64,000 bases of DNA, from contig JAHBTB010000007.1 in the NCBI GenBank assembly GCA_019638795.1, positions 1 through 64,000 of the forward strand. Direction: 5' to 3'. The notes under the pieces are model-generated. The model was not told the origin of the DNA and ran no database searches. It saw nothing but the letters and a program-made list of their open reading frames with translations. Position 1 is the stretch's first letter. Each line of letters starts with the position of its first letter. The translations under genes were made by a program, and so were the position numbers. The DNA is from Fimbriimonadaceae bacterium. Its GTDB lineage: Bacteria; Armatimonadota; Fimbriimonadia; Fimbriimonadales; Fimbriimonadaceae. Positions 7,806 to 16,304 of the stretch are shown piece after piece.

Positions 7806-7907
7806 ACCGGTTTTGACCGGTGTTTTTTGCCCTGGGCCTTGCGCGGGCCGAAAACCCTCGTTCAAACTAGCGCTGAACCAGGCATCCTTGCCAGGTTCAT
7901 TCGAACC
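7806..7907. promoter_or_regulatory. Repeat-rich control region between fur-family gene and small gene
   Basis: Two ACCGGT hexamers (7806-7811, 7816-7821) lie 18-33 bases upstream of the Fur-family start. Further right, AACCAGGC and GCCAGGTT (7878-7899) form an imperfect hairpin, and GGTTC/GAACC (7894-7907) another. These could be operators for divergent transcription of the regulator and the small gene at 7965. No protein-coding sequence is seen in 7789-7964. Confidence 0.35.
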
Positions 7908-7964
7908 AGGGTTAGACCGCCCGGACAGGCGAATCTCAATTCTGGAAAGATGCTGGAGGAATCG

Positions 7965-8159
7965 ATGCAGTTTTACAACTTGAAGACGCGCTCCCATGTC
8001 GACGTTCCGGACTCAGACGTGAAGAAGAAGAAAATGGTGCGCAAGACGAAGAACGGCGAGCAGACTCGCTATGCGCTCCTGGCCGACTATCAGGGCAGTA
8101 CCCTGTACCGCTTCGTCAACGAGGCGACCTACAAGGCGACCAACGCCAAGGAGATTTGA
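7965..8159 (+). CDS. Small conserved-looking basic protein, unknown function
   Basis: 64 residues starting MQFYNLKTRSHVDVPDSDVKKKK, from an ATG with a strong GGAGGA ribosome site. The centre is lysine-rich (KKKKMVRKTKNGEQTRY) and the C-terminus reads ALLADYQGSTLYRFVNEATYKAT. It has no signal peptide or membrane segment. The look is of a small cytoplasmic housekeeping or nucleic-acid-associated protein. I do not recognise a family with confidence. It lies divergent from the Fur-family regulator and is followed by a strong hairpin. Confidence 0.75.
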   Translation: MQFYNLKTRSHVDVPDSDVKKKKMVRKTKNGEQTRYALLADYQGSTLYRFVNEATYKATNAKEI

Positions 8160-8190
8160 ACCACAACCGGGTGCATTGCGCCCGCGACCT

Positions 8191-8225
8191 CAAGGGCCCC
8201 GGGCTGATCCAGCACGGGGCCCTTG
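8191..8225 (+). terminator. Strong hairpin after the small basic-protein gene
   Basis: Perfect 11-bp arms CAAGGGCCCCG (8191-8201) and CGGGGCCCTTG (8215-8225) with a 13-base loop. No T-tract follows, so termination may need other factors, or the hairpin may protect the mRNA end. Confidence 0.55.
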
Positions 8226-8274
8226 CCAATACTAGGGGTGTGAACAATCGCGGCGGTGCCGCGTCACTTGAGAC

Positions 8275-9708
8275 ATGGAGCCCTTGACCGAGAAACAAAA
8301 GGTCGCCCACCTGCTGAGGCGGTTTGGCCTTGGTGCCAGCGAAGCCGAGGTCGATTATTACGGCCGCGACGGCCTGAAGGGCGCGATCGACCGACTCCTT
8401 GACTTCCAGTCGGTCGACGAGGGGTTTGAGACGTCGATCGACCCCTTCCGAAACGACAAGAAGCTGATCAACCCGAAGTCTGTCCAGGCCTGGCTGTACG
8501 CCCGTCTCCTCGCCACCAAGCGTCCTCTGGAGCAAAAGCTCGTCGTCTTCTGGCACAACCACTTCGCGACCAGCGCCCAGAAAGTCGACAGCGCGGAGGC
8601 CATGGTCCAACATGTCAACACGCTCCGGGCCAACTGCGCGGGTCGATTTGAAGACTTGCTCCTTGCCATCAGCAAAGACCCGGCGATGCTCTATTGGCTC
8701 GACAACTGCCTCAATGTGAAGGGCAAGCCAAACGAGAACTTCGCCCGAGAAGTGATGGAGCTGTTCACCCTGGGCGTGGGGAACTACACCGAGAAGGACA
8801 TTCAAGAGGCGGCCCGAGCTTTCACGGGCTGGACGATGGGGATCCAGCGGAACGGCCGCGTCATCCCGACACAGAGACTGCCACGCCAGCCAAGCCAGTT
8901 CGTCTATGTCTTGCGCCAACACGACGACGGGCAAAAGTCTGTCTTGGGAAGCCGAGGCACGTTCAACGGCGACGACGTTGTCGGACTGCTTTGTGGCAAG
9001 GAGCGGACGGCCCAGTTCATCGCCCACAAGTTCATCGAGTGGTTCGCCTTCGAGGACCCCGACCCGGCCTACGTCAGCCGTGTCGCCACCAAGTTCAGGT
9101 CCAGCGGTCTGGACATCAAGGTACTCGCGCGCGCCGTGATGGAGAGTGACGAGTTTTACTCGCCCAAGAGCGTCCGGAAGCTGATCAAGAACCCCATTGA
9201 CTTCAGCATCGACGCGGCACGGCAGCTGGGGATGGGCCAGACGGTCGCCGCCGCCCTCGGCCAAGACATGCCGCCGGGCCGCCGCGGCGCCGTGCCGGTC
9301 CTCCTGGCCCGGGCCACCAAGAACATGGGTATGGAACTGCTCTACCCGCCCGACGTCTCGGGTTGGAAGACAGGTGAGGCGTGGATTTCCACGGCGACCA
9401 TGGTCGAGCGGATCAAACTGGCCGACTCGTTCTTTGGCGGGTACCAGGTGGCCAATGGCAAGGCCGCGTTCCGGCCTGCCGCTTACCGGGCGATGCCGCT
9501 CTTTGAGGAAGACCCGACGCCGTCTGGGGCGGTGAAGAAGCTGGTGTCGATCTTTGACGCGACGTTTGACGCGAACAAACTCCGGCAACTCACCGTCGCC
9601 GCCTCGGACGCGGCGGGCAACGGGCCGGTGACGGCCCGCAACGCCAATATGGTCGCCCAGGCGGTCTCTCGGCTGATCTTTGGGTCGCCTGAGTTCCAGT
9701 TTGCCTAG
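8275..9708 (+). CDS. DUF1800-family protein
   Basis: 477 residues with the DUF1800 pattern: HLLRRFGLGAS near the start, QKLVVFWHNHFATS, NPAM-like DPAMLYWLDNCLN, NENFAREVMELFTLGVGNYTEKDIQEAARAFTGW, and HKFIEWFAFEDP. Members are widespread in Planctomycetes, Acidobacteria and Armatimonadota, usually paired with a DUF1501 protein; no DUF1501 gene is present in this window. No clear signal peptide is seen. Biochemical function is not established. Confidence 0.9.
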   Translation: MEPLTEKQKVAHLLRRFGLGASEAEVDYYGRDGLKGAIDRLLDFQSVDEGFETSIDPFRNDKKLINPKSVQAWLYARLLATKRPLEQKLVVFWHNHFATSAQKVDSAEAMVQHVNTLRANCAGRFEDLLLAISKDPAMLYWLDNCLNVKGKPNENFAREVMELFTLGVGNYTEKDIQEAARAFTGWTMGIQRNGRVIPTQRLPRQPSQFVYVLRQHDDGQKSVLGSRGTFNGDDVVGLLCGKERTAQFIAHKFIEWFAFEDPDPAYVSRVATKFRSSGLDIKVLARAVMESDEFYSPKSVRKLIKNPIDFSIDAARQLGMGQTVAAALGQDMPPGRRGAVPVLLARATKNMGMELLYPPDVSGWKTGEAWISTATMVERIKLADSFFGGYQVANGKAAFRPAAYRAMPLFEEDPTPSGAVKKLVSIFDATFDANKLRQLTVAASDAAGNGPVTARNANMVAQAVSRLIFGSPEFQFA

Positions 9709-9775
9709 AGTTGGGCCGAGAAAGGACTGGCGACCGCAATAGCCCCGACTTGGGTGGCCAAGTTGAACCATTCGC

Positions 9776-9807
9776 CGCCTACCCGTGGTATCTAGGAAGG
9801 GTAGGCG
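9776..9807 (+). promoter_or_regulatory. Inverted repeat over the promoter of the VWA/PP2C/kinase operon
   Basis: CGCCTACCC (9776-9784) and GGGTAGGCG (9799-9807) are perfect 9-bp arms, four bases ahead of the ATG at 9812. The 14-base loop contains TATCTA, a possible -10, with TTGAAC at 9763 as a poor-spaced -35. It could be an operator over the promoter or an mRNA hairpin blocking the start. Confidence 0.45.
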
Positions 9808-9811
9808 ACCG

Positions 9812-10480
9812 ATGGACGACCTTGAATTGGAACCGCTGGGCGAGGACATGTTCCTCAACACCGAGCGGAGGTGCCCGGTCGTGCTGCTCCAGGACACGTC
9901 GAGTTCCATGCGGCCCGTCATCGACCAGGTGAACCAGGGCCTCCAAGACATGAAGGCCGAGTTGGCTCTGGACCCCTTGGCGAGCCAAAGGGTCGAGATC
10001 GCCATCGTGACGTTCGGCCCGGTGGCTTTGGTGCAAGACTTCGTGACGGTCGACCAATGGTTCCCGCCCCGGCTAAAGTCGGGCGGCAACACCCCGCTGG
10101 GAGGCGCGACGCGGTTCGCCCTCGACCAACTGCGCCTTCGCAAGAGCGCCTACCGCGAGGCCGGAGTCCCCTACTACCGTCCTTGGATCTGGCTGGTCAC
10201 CGACGGGGCCCCGACGGACGATTGGCGGGAAGCAGTGGACGAGGCCCAGGCCGAGGTGAGGCGGGGAGGCCTCGAACTCTTCACCGTCGGCACGGAGAAC
10301 GCGGACTTCAACGTCCTGCGGCAGATCAGCTCGCCGCGTGCGCCGGTCCGGCTGCGCCAGGCCCGCTACCGCGACATGTTTGTCTGGCTTTCGCAGTCAT
10401 TACGTCCCGTCAGCAAATCCGAGCCGGGGTCGGCCCTGAACTTACCCAGCCCCGCCGCGTGGGGCGAGATCGAGACGTGA
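9812..10480 (+). CDS. VWA-domain protein, TerY/YegL-like
   Basis: 222 residues, one von Willebrand A domain. The metal site (MIDAS) is DTSSSM near residue 28, with the downstream Thr in GGNTPLGGAT and Asp in LVTDGAPTDD. It is followed three bases later by a PP2C phosphatase and then a protein kinase, the arrangement known as the TerY-P triad and seen in E. coli yegL-yegK-yegI. VWA proteins of this type are thought to act as metal-dependent scaffolds in stress signalling. Start chosen at ATG 9812 (MDDLELEPLGED), just after an inverted repeat. Confidence 0.88.
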   Translation: MDDLELEPLGEDMFLNTERRCPVVLLQDTSSSMRPVIDQVNQGLQDMKAELALDPLASQRVEIAIVTFGPVALVQDFVTVDQWFPPRLKSGGNTPLGGATRFALDQLRLRKSAYREAGVPYYRPWIWLVTDGAPTDDWREAVDEAQAEVRRGGLELFTVGTENADFNVLRQISSPRAPVRLRQARYRDMFVWLSQSLRPVSKSEPGSALNLPSPAAWGEIET

Positions 10481-10483
10481 ACC

Positions 10484-11203
10484 ATGCCGTGGGTGTACGC
10501 CGCCGCCAGCCGGGCCGGGGCCGTCCATGGGGAGGGCCATGCGGGTGACGACGCCTTTGCCGCGGCGGTCGTGGGCGACGTGCTGGTCGCGGCGGTGGCC
10601 GACGGGGCCGGAGGGGCCCGGCACGGCGGCCTCGGGGCGCGCACGGCGGTCCAGGCGTTCCTGACCGCCGCACCGGTCGTACCGGAGAGCCGGTTGGTCG
10701 ACGTCGTCAAGACGTCCCTGTGCCACGCGGCAAACCTCCATGGCTGTCCGGTCGGCGATCTGGCCACCACCCTCGTCGCCGTGGTCGCCGGCCCCATGAA
10801 ATCGCTGTTCCTGCAGGTCGGTGACGGCGCTTCGGTTTGCCGTCCCGCCGGTGAAGAGGCGTTTCGGACGGTCATTTGGCCCCAGTTCAGCGAGTTCGTC
10901 AACACAACGACGTTTGTGACCGACGACGCGGCGGTGGCCCGCTCCCAGCAGACGAGGCTTGCCTGCCCGGTGCACGACATATGCCTCACGACGGACGGCC
11001 TCCAGTACCTCGTCCTTGACTTCAAGAACAAACAGCCTCACCAGCCGTTCTTCCAGTCCGTGTGCCGCCGGATCGGCGTCGAGGTGCATGAGGGAGAAGA
11101 CCGCCGGGCCTCCCAGTGGATCGGCGACATGCTGACGAGCGCACCGGTGACGACGAAGACCGACGACGACACGACCCTCTTGGTGGCGAGGTGGCGCGAG
11201 TGA
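10484..11203 (+). CDS. PP2C-family Ser/Thr phosphatase, YegK-like
   Basis: 239 residues. PP2C metal motifs are present in a shortened form: GDDAFAAAVVGDVLVAAVADGAGGA, then TTLVAVV and VGDGASV, and near the end TKTDDDTTLLVARW, giving the acidic residues that bind two metal ions. It would remove phosphate from targets of the partner kinase encoded next. Its stop overlaps the GTG start of the kinase as GTGA. Like other triad phosphatases it is shorter than stand-alone PP2C enzymes. Confidence 0.88.
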   Translation: MPWVYAAASRAGAVHGEGHAGDDAFAAAVVGDVLVAAVADGAGGARHGGLGARTAVQAFLTAAPVVPESRLVDVVKTSLCHAANLHGCPVGDLATTLVAVVAGPMKSLFLQVGDGASVCRPAGEEAFRTVIWPQFSEFVNTTTFVTDDAAVARSQQTRLACPVHDICLTTDGLQYLVLDFKNKQPHQPFFQSVCRRIGVEVHEGEDRRASQWIGDMLTSAPVTTKTDDDTTLLVARWRE

Positions 11204-13215
11204 GCCTGTTGTTCGATGACGGCGGTGCCCCCCTTGAACTCCATGCCCGTGTCGGCGAAGGCGGCGAGGCGACCGTGCGGCACGTGGCGGGTCGGGACGG
11301 GGTGCTGGCCAAGGTCTATAAGGACGCTGACGACTTGGACCAGCACGTGCGCAAAGTCGTCGCCTTGGTCGCCATGGCCTCTTCTGGACTAGAGAAGGTG
11401 GCGGTTTGGCCACGTCAGTTGGTGGTGGACTCGTCCGGACAAGCGGTCGGCTTCCTGATGGAGCACTTGAAGGGGTGGACGCCGCTCTTCAGCGTGTACC
11501 AGACGCGGTCACGACTCCGTCAGATGCCCCAGGGAGACTGGGGGTTTCTAGTACGGGTCGCGCGGAACCTGGCCACGGCGGTGGCCACCGTCCATCGCGC
11601 GGGCCTCGTCATCGGCGACCTGAACGAGTCGAACGTGCTCGTCAGCGGCCAAGCGATGGTCAAGCTGATCGACGTGGACAGCTTCCAAGTCGAGGTCGAC
11701 GGTACGGTCATGGCATGCCCGGTCGGCAAAGCGGAGTATCTCGCCCCCGAACTCCAGGGCCGCGACCTGGAGGCCGTCCGGCGCAACCAGCGTCACGACT
11801 TGTTCGCCTTGGCCGTGCTCGTCTTCCAGACGCTCATGCTCGGGCGGCACCCCTTCGCCGGCCGACCCTGCGGCGGGCTTGAGCCCACGCTCGAACAATC
11901 GGTCGCGAACCATTGGTACGCCCACACCACCGTGCGGGACGTTCCCTTGCGCCCTCCGCCAGGAGTCACCACAACCTGGTTGCCTCCTCTTGTCCAGACT
12001 CTTTTTGAGCGTGCGTTCGGCACTGACGCGTCGGCCCGGCCGACCGCCAAGGTGTGGGCCGAGTCTTTGCGGGAGCTCGAGCAGGACTTGACGGCCTGTT
12101 CGCCTGGCCATGTGTATTGGTCTGGGCTCGCCGCCTGTCCATGGTGCCGCATTGAACGGCGGTCGCGCATGCGTGTCTTCGGCGTGCCGGTGGACGCCAA
12201 GGGAACGGTACTGACAACGGCAGACGAGGCTCTGGCCGAACTTGCCGAGGCGGCAGCGCGCGCGGGACACCTTCCCGCCCTTGTGCAGACGACTGTGCCG
12301 GCCGAGGCCCAGGTCAACAACCTGAGCCCCATCCCGGTGTCGGCCTTGTCTGAGGCAGAGGCCCGCGAGCGCCGACGGGACTGGATCGTCCAAGTCGGAC
12401 GGACGTGCGCGGTGCTCGGGGTAGGCGGAGCAGCTATTGCGGCGGCCGGGGCTGGCACCGAAGTCGGCATGATCATGGGGCCATTGAGTGTCGTCTTGGC
12501 TTATCCCGCCCTATTCTTCCAAGCCGGACGCCGGGCACGCAGGGTGCGGGAGGTGCGGGCGGAACGGGCGTCCCTTCGAGCCGAGATCGAACAGCTTGGC
12601 GAAGCTTGGGAGGCCAATCCGGTCGCGGCCGAACTGGCCGGCAAGCGGGCACAGCTCGACGAACTGCTCCGTGACGCGGGCCGGGCCGAAGAGAAGAGGT
12701 CGGAGATCCGTGACCGATACCTGGCCCGGTCATATGGGAACGAGGTCAACCAGTTCTTGTCGAAGTACAGCGTGCTTGTCGCCGACGTGAATGACCTCAG
12801 CGCCCGTCGCTTGAACGCCCTTTATGAGCAAGGGTTGCGGACCGCGGCGGACATCGTGCCGGGCAAACTGGAGGTGGTCTCCGACCTCGACCAGGCCGAC
12901 CGGGACCAACTCCTAGCCTGGCGCGAGCGGATGGCACGCCAGTTCTGGCGGTCGGGGGGCTTCTCCTTGCCGCCGGAGACCGAGGACTTGGCCGACCGCG
13001 AGTTCACGGCTTGGGTGCGCGACAGTGTGGCCAAGATCACCGACGCTGAGCGTGCCATACGGGTCCTGACCGAAGAGGTGGAGAACACCCAGCGCTCTTT
13101 GGCAAGCCGGATGGTCGCCGTCTACGAGCGGGCCCGGGTGGTCGAGCGCGCCTATGAGGACACCAAGCACGCCATCGTGCTCGGCCGGCGGTCGGTCACT
13201 CAGGCGAGAAAGTGA
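11200..13215 (+). CDS. Protein kinase with membrane segments and helix-hairpin-helix, YegI-like
   Basis: 671 residues from GTG 11200, chosen because it overlaps the phosphatase stop (GTGA); a GTG at 11191 is possible. Kinase domain about 1-290: GEGGEATVRHV glycine loop, LAKVYK lysine, IGDLNESNVLV catalytic loop and LIDVDSFQ metal loop (DVD in place of DFG). Then a possible zinc motif (CPWC), two hydrophobic segments at about 400-445, a long charged coiled coil, and a helix-hairpin-helix-like stretch LYEQGLRTAADIVPG near 540. This architecture is that of the triad kinase. It probably phosphorylates proteins in a stress or nucleic-acid-linked response; substrates are unknown. Confidence 0.87.
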   Translation: MSLLFDDGGAPLELHARVGEGGEATVRHVAGRDGVLAKVYKDADDLDQHVRKVVALVAMASSGLEKVAVWPRQLVVDSSGQAVGFLMEHLKGWTPLFSVYQTRSRLRQMPQGDWGFLVRVARNLATAVATVHRAGLVIGDLNESNVLVSGQAMVKLIDVDSFQVEVDGTVMACPVGKAEYLAPELQGRDLEAVRRNQRHDLFALAVLVFQTLMLGRHPFAGRPCGGLEPTLEQSVANHWYAHTTVRDVPLRPPPGVTTTWLPPLVQTLFERAFGTDASARPTAKVWAESLRELEQDLTACSPGHVYWSGLAACPWCRIERRSRMRVFGVPVDAKGTVLTTADEALAELAEAAARAGHLPALVQTTVPAEAQVNNLSPIPVSALSEAEARERRRDWIVQVGRTCAVLGVGGAAIAAAGAGTEVGMIMGPLSVVLAYPALFFQAGRRARRVREVRAERASLRAEIEQLGEAWEANPVAAELAGKRAQLDELLRDAGRAEEKRSEIRDRYLARSYGNEVNQFLSKYSVLVADVNDLSARRLNALYEQGLRTAADIVPGKLEVVSDLDQADRDQLLAWRERMARQFWRSGGFSLPPETEDLADREFTAWVRDSVAKITDAERAIRVLTEEVENTQRSLASRMVAVYERARVVERAYEDTKHAIVLGRRSVTQARK

Positions 13216-13849
13216 GGACGAGCTTCGGCCGGTACTCCGCCTTGTCGGCCGCGTGCGAATAGTACTTGTAGATCCTGGCGTTGTCGCTGCCCTCGGGGTC
13301 GACCTTGCTGGTAAGGGCAAAGGCGACCTTCTTGTCCGTCGAGGCCAGGCGTGACGACAGAACGCCCGCGAACGAGGCGGGGCCGGCCATAAGGTCGACC
13401 TCGATCTTGGTCGGCTTGCCTTCCTCGACCGACTTGATCGACCCTGTCCCCAGAATCTCGCTCGCGGCACCCTTGGGCGAGAACTTTGCGGCTTCCTTGA
13501 AGTCCCAAAATCGCTCGGTGAACCCGGGTTCGACGGAGCGGGCCTCCAGGGGTGCGTCGGCGCTCTCTTTGACGGTCATGCCGACCTTGGCGGCGTGGGT
13601 CAGGACGAGGACGGCCCGGGTCAGTTTGCCGTCGACCTTGACCGATCCCAGGTCGAACTTGACCAAGCTCCAACTCACCGTCATGCCAGGGTCCGGTTCC
13701 TCGACAGCGGCCCCCTCAAAACCCCATGTCCGCAGAAACGGGTCCTCGACCTGCTCGCTGGCGTGGGGATAGACCCAAACGTCGTCGGTCGCTTCCAGCG
13801 TGACGGTCGCGACACGGGCGGTGAGGATCAGGGCGGTCAGCATGGCCAT
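13196..13849 (-). CDS. Secreted DNRLRE-type beta-sandwich protein
   Basis: 217 residues. A short hydrophobic signal-like start (MAMLTALILTARVATVTLEA) is followed by the DNRLRE fold pattern: VTLEATDDVWVYP, WSLVKFDLGSVKVDGKLTRAVLVLTHA, VEPGFTERFWDF, and at the end YYSHAADKAEYRPKLVLTF. Proteins of this group are extracellular beta-sandwiches often attached to carbohydrate-active or cell-surface proteins; here it stands alone. It converges on the kinase gene and overlaps its last 20 bases. An alternative start is the second Met two residues in. Confidence 0.75.
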   Translation of the reverse strand: MAMLTALILTARVATVTLEATDDVWVYPHASEQVEDPFLRTWGFEGAAVEEPDPGMTVSWSLVKFDLGSVKVDGKLTRAVLVLTHAAKVGMTVKESADAPLEARSVEPGFTERFWDFKEAAKFSPKGAASEILGTGSIKSVEEGKPTKIEVDLMAGPASFAGVLSSRLASTDKKVAFALTSKVDPEGSDNARIYKYYSHAADKAEYRPKLVLTFSPE

Positions 13850-13886
13850 ATTGTAGCCAGGCTGGGTGAAGGCGGCGGGGCCGCGT

Positions 13887-13892
13887 CACAAT
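13887..13892 (+). promoter_or_regulatory. -10 box directly ahead of mutS2
   Basis: CACAAT ends six bases before the GTG start at 13899. Spacing matches the other leaderless-type promoters of the window, but no -35 is evident. Confidence 0.35.
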
Positions 13893-13898
13893 GGAGCC

Positions 13899-16232
13899 GT
13901 GGAGCACGCACTCGCCGTCCTGGAATGGGGCAAGGTCGTGGCTCGCCTGGTGGCCGCTTGCGAGACCGACCTTGGCCGGGCCCGGGCCGGGGACGCGGTG
14001 CCTTCATTTGACGCCGACGAGGTCTGGGCCGAACTGGACAAGACCAGAGAGGCCGACACCTTGCGGAACTCGGGCCTGCCGAGCCTCATGGGAGTGCGGG
14101 ACGTCCGGGCGGCGGTCACGATTGCGAGTAAGGGCGCGGTCTGCGACGGTCGGAGCCTCTATCAGGTCGGGACGACCCTGAAGGCGATGGGGGCGGCGCG
14201 CAAATCGGTCGCCGAGGCCGACGGGCTCCCCCTGTTGCAGGCCCTGGCCGATGACCTCCCTGACCTGCCCAACATCGTCGCCCTGATCGAGAAGAGCCTG
14301 GAGTCCGACGGTCATGTCCTGAGCGACGCCAGCCCCGAACTCGCCGCGGCCCGCCGCCGCAAGGCGCAGGCCGTGCAGCGCGGGCAAGAACGGATCCAGA
14401 GCTACGTCAGCGGCAAGACGCGGGAATGGTTGAGCGACCCGCTCCACACGACGAGGAACGGGCGCCTGGTGGTCCCGCTGAAGGCCGAGTACAAGGGCCG
14501 GATCAAGGGCATCGTCCACGACACCAGCGCGAGCGGCCAGACGGTCTATCTCGAACCGGACGACGTCGTCCAGGCGGGCAACCAGGTGCGCGAGGCCGAG
14601 GTGGCGGAGCGCGCCGAAGAGGAGAGGATCCTCGCCCGGATCAGCGCGGTCGTCGGTGACGAGGTCGATGCGGTCAAGGCAGGCCTCGACGCGGCGACTG
14701 AGCTTGACGTCCTGTTTGCCCGGGCCCGGTTCGGGGCCGACATCGAAGGATGTCTGCCGACCCGGGGTCCGGACCACTCCATCCGGTTGACCAAGGCAAG
14801 ACATCCCCTGCTCGACGCGGCGGTCGCGGTCCCGCTGAGCCTAAGCCTTGGCGACGACAACGACACCGTCCTCATCACCGGGCCTAACACCGGCGGCAAG
14901 ACGGTCGGGATCAAGACGGTCGGACTGGCGGTGGCGATGGCCCAAGCCGGCATGATGGTCGACGCCTTTGAGTGCAAGCTCGGATGCTTCACCCAGATAT
15001 GGGCCGACATCGGCGACGAACAGTCTCTGCAACAGTCGCTCTCGACATTCAGCGCCCACATCAAGAACATCGCGGAGGCGCTGAAAGGACTCCGGCGCGG
15101 AGCATTGGTCTTGTTGGACGAGGTCGGGGCTGGCACCGACCCCACCGAGGGGGCTTCCTTGGCCCGGTCCCTTCTGGTCGCGTTCCAGCGTGGTGGGGCC
15201 AAGACGATGGCAAGCACGCACTACGGCGAGCTCAAGGTCCTCGCGACAAACCAGCCGGGCTTCGTCAACGCGGCGATGGAGTTTGACCTCAAGTCGCTCC
15301 GTCCGACCTACCACCTCTTGCTGGGAACGCCGGGCTCCAGCCATGCCCTCAAGATCGCCGAGCGGTACGGCATCCCCCCCGACGTGGTGAAGGACGCCAC
15401 GGAAGGGCTCGGCGAGCAGGCCCTTGACGTGGCGCGGATGATCGAGAAGTTGGAGGCGAGCCAACGCCTCGCCCAGCGGGCGCAGGGCGAGGCAGACCGT
15501 TTGGCCAACCGTCTGCGCCAGGTGGAGAAGGAGGCCGAGGAGCGCATTGCCCGGGCCGACGAGACGAGGCGCCGCGTCCGCGAGCAGGCGGCCGACCAGT
15601 TGGAGGAGGTCCTCCGCGAGATCCGTCTGGAGACGGCGGACGTCTTCGAGTCGGTCAAGCGTGACCCGAGCCAGCAGAACTTGGACAAGGCCCGGCAACG
15701 GCTCAAGGCCGTCCAAGAGGTCGGCCAGGGCGCGGTGCGAGAGATGCGGCCCAACCCGCCGAAGACCGAGCCGCGGGCTCCGGCCGTCATCAGCCCGGGC
15801 ATGACCGTCCGGGTCACGGGCTTTGAGGGGAAGGGCGTCGTCCTTGAGGCGCCCAAGGGACGCAACGTCCTTGTCCAGATGGGAGCGCTGAAAATGACGG
15901 TGACCGTCGACCGGTTGACACCTGTCGAGAACACGCCGGCCAAGATCAAGAAGCAGGGGACGTCGCACCAGTTGCAAAGGGCCCAGACCGTCCAGCGTGA
16001 AGTCCACTTGCGGCACATGCGGGCCGAGGACGCCATCGAGACCCTGGAGAAGTTCTTGGACGAGGCGATCTTGGCCGGGGCCCCCAGCGTCCGGATCGTC
16101 CATGGCAAGGGCGAGGGCGTCTTGAGGCAGGTCACCCAAGACGTTTTGCGCCAGAACCGGGCGGTGCGTTCTTTCCATTTGGCCGACGCCCAAGAAGGGG
16201 GCGAAGGCGTGACCGTCGCCCAGCTACAATAG
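13899..16232 (+). CDS. mutS2: MutS2 endonuclease/ATPase
   Basis: 777 residues from GTG 13899 (MEHALAVLEWGKVVARL), the usual MutS2 beginning; an upstream GTG at 13866 is less likely. ABC-type ATPase: Walker A GPNTGGKTVG (about 328-337), DEVGAGTDPTEG Walker B, then a long coiled coil (KLEASQRLAQRAQGEAD onward), a KOW-like segment and a C-terminal Smr domain with HGKGEGVLRQ. The family's usual LDLRG Smr motif is VHLRH here, so nuclease activity may be altered. MutS2 suppresses recombination and, in other bacteria, splits collided ribosomes. Confidence 0.95.
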   Translation: MEHALAVLEWGKVVARLVAACETDLGRARAGDAVPSFDADEVWAELDKTREADTLRNSGLPSLMGVRDVRAAVTIASKGAVCDGRSLYQVGTTLKAMGAARKSVAEADGLPLLQALADDLPDLPNIVALIEKSLESDGHVLSDASPELAAARRRKAQAVQRGQERIQSYVSGKTREWLSDPLHTTRNGRLVVPLKAEYKGRIKGIVHDTSASGQTVYLEPDDVVQAGNQVREAEVAERAEEERILARISAVVGDEVDAVKAGLDAATELDVLFARARFGADIEGCLPTRGPDHSIRLTKARHPLLDAAVAVPLSLSLGDDNDTVLITGPNTGGKTVGIKTVGLAVAMAQAGMMVDAFECKLGCFTQIWADIGDEQSLQQSLSTFSAHIKNIAEALKGLRRGALVLLDEVGAGTDPTEGASLARSLLVAFQRGGAKTMASTHYGELKVLATNQPGFVNAAMEFDLKSLRPTYHLLLGTPGSSHALKIAERYGIPPDVVKDATEGLGEQALDVARMIEKLEASQRLAQRAQGEADRLANRLRQVEKEAEERIARADETRRRVREQAADQLEEVLREIRLETADVFESVKRDPSQQNLDKARQRLKAVQEVGQGAVREMRPNPPKTEPRAPAVISPGMTVRVTGFEGKGVVLEAPKGRNVLVQMGALKMTVTVDRLTPVENTPAKIKKQGTSHQLQRAQTVQREVHLRHMRAEDAIETLEKFLDEAILAGAPSVRIVHGKGEGVLRQVTQDVLRQNRAVRSFHLADAQEGGEGVTVAQLQ

Positions 16233-16304
16233 CCGAACGGAAGCACCCGCGGACATCGTCTACCGGGTGCAGTGTCGCGCCACGGCGCCAAAAGGAATCA
16301 GACG

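Noticed and set aside
8116-10143. A 675-codon open frame on the minus strand opposite the DUF1800 and VWA genes
   Set aside because: It is a G+C-driven antisense shadow: residues are Arg/Gly/Asp-rich without family motifs, while the plus-strand genes have clear domains.
14841-16193. Long minus-strand open frame opposite mutS2
   Set aside because: Antisense shadow of a well-supported gene; no motif, no promoter or ribosome site.
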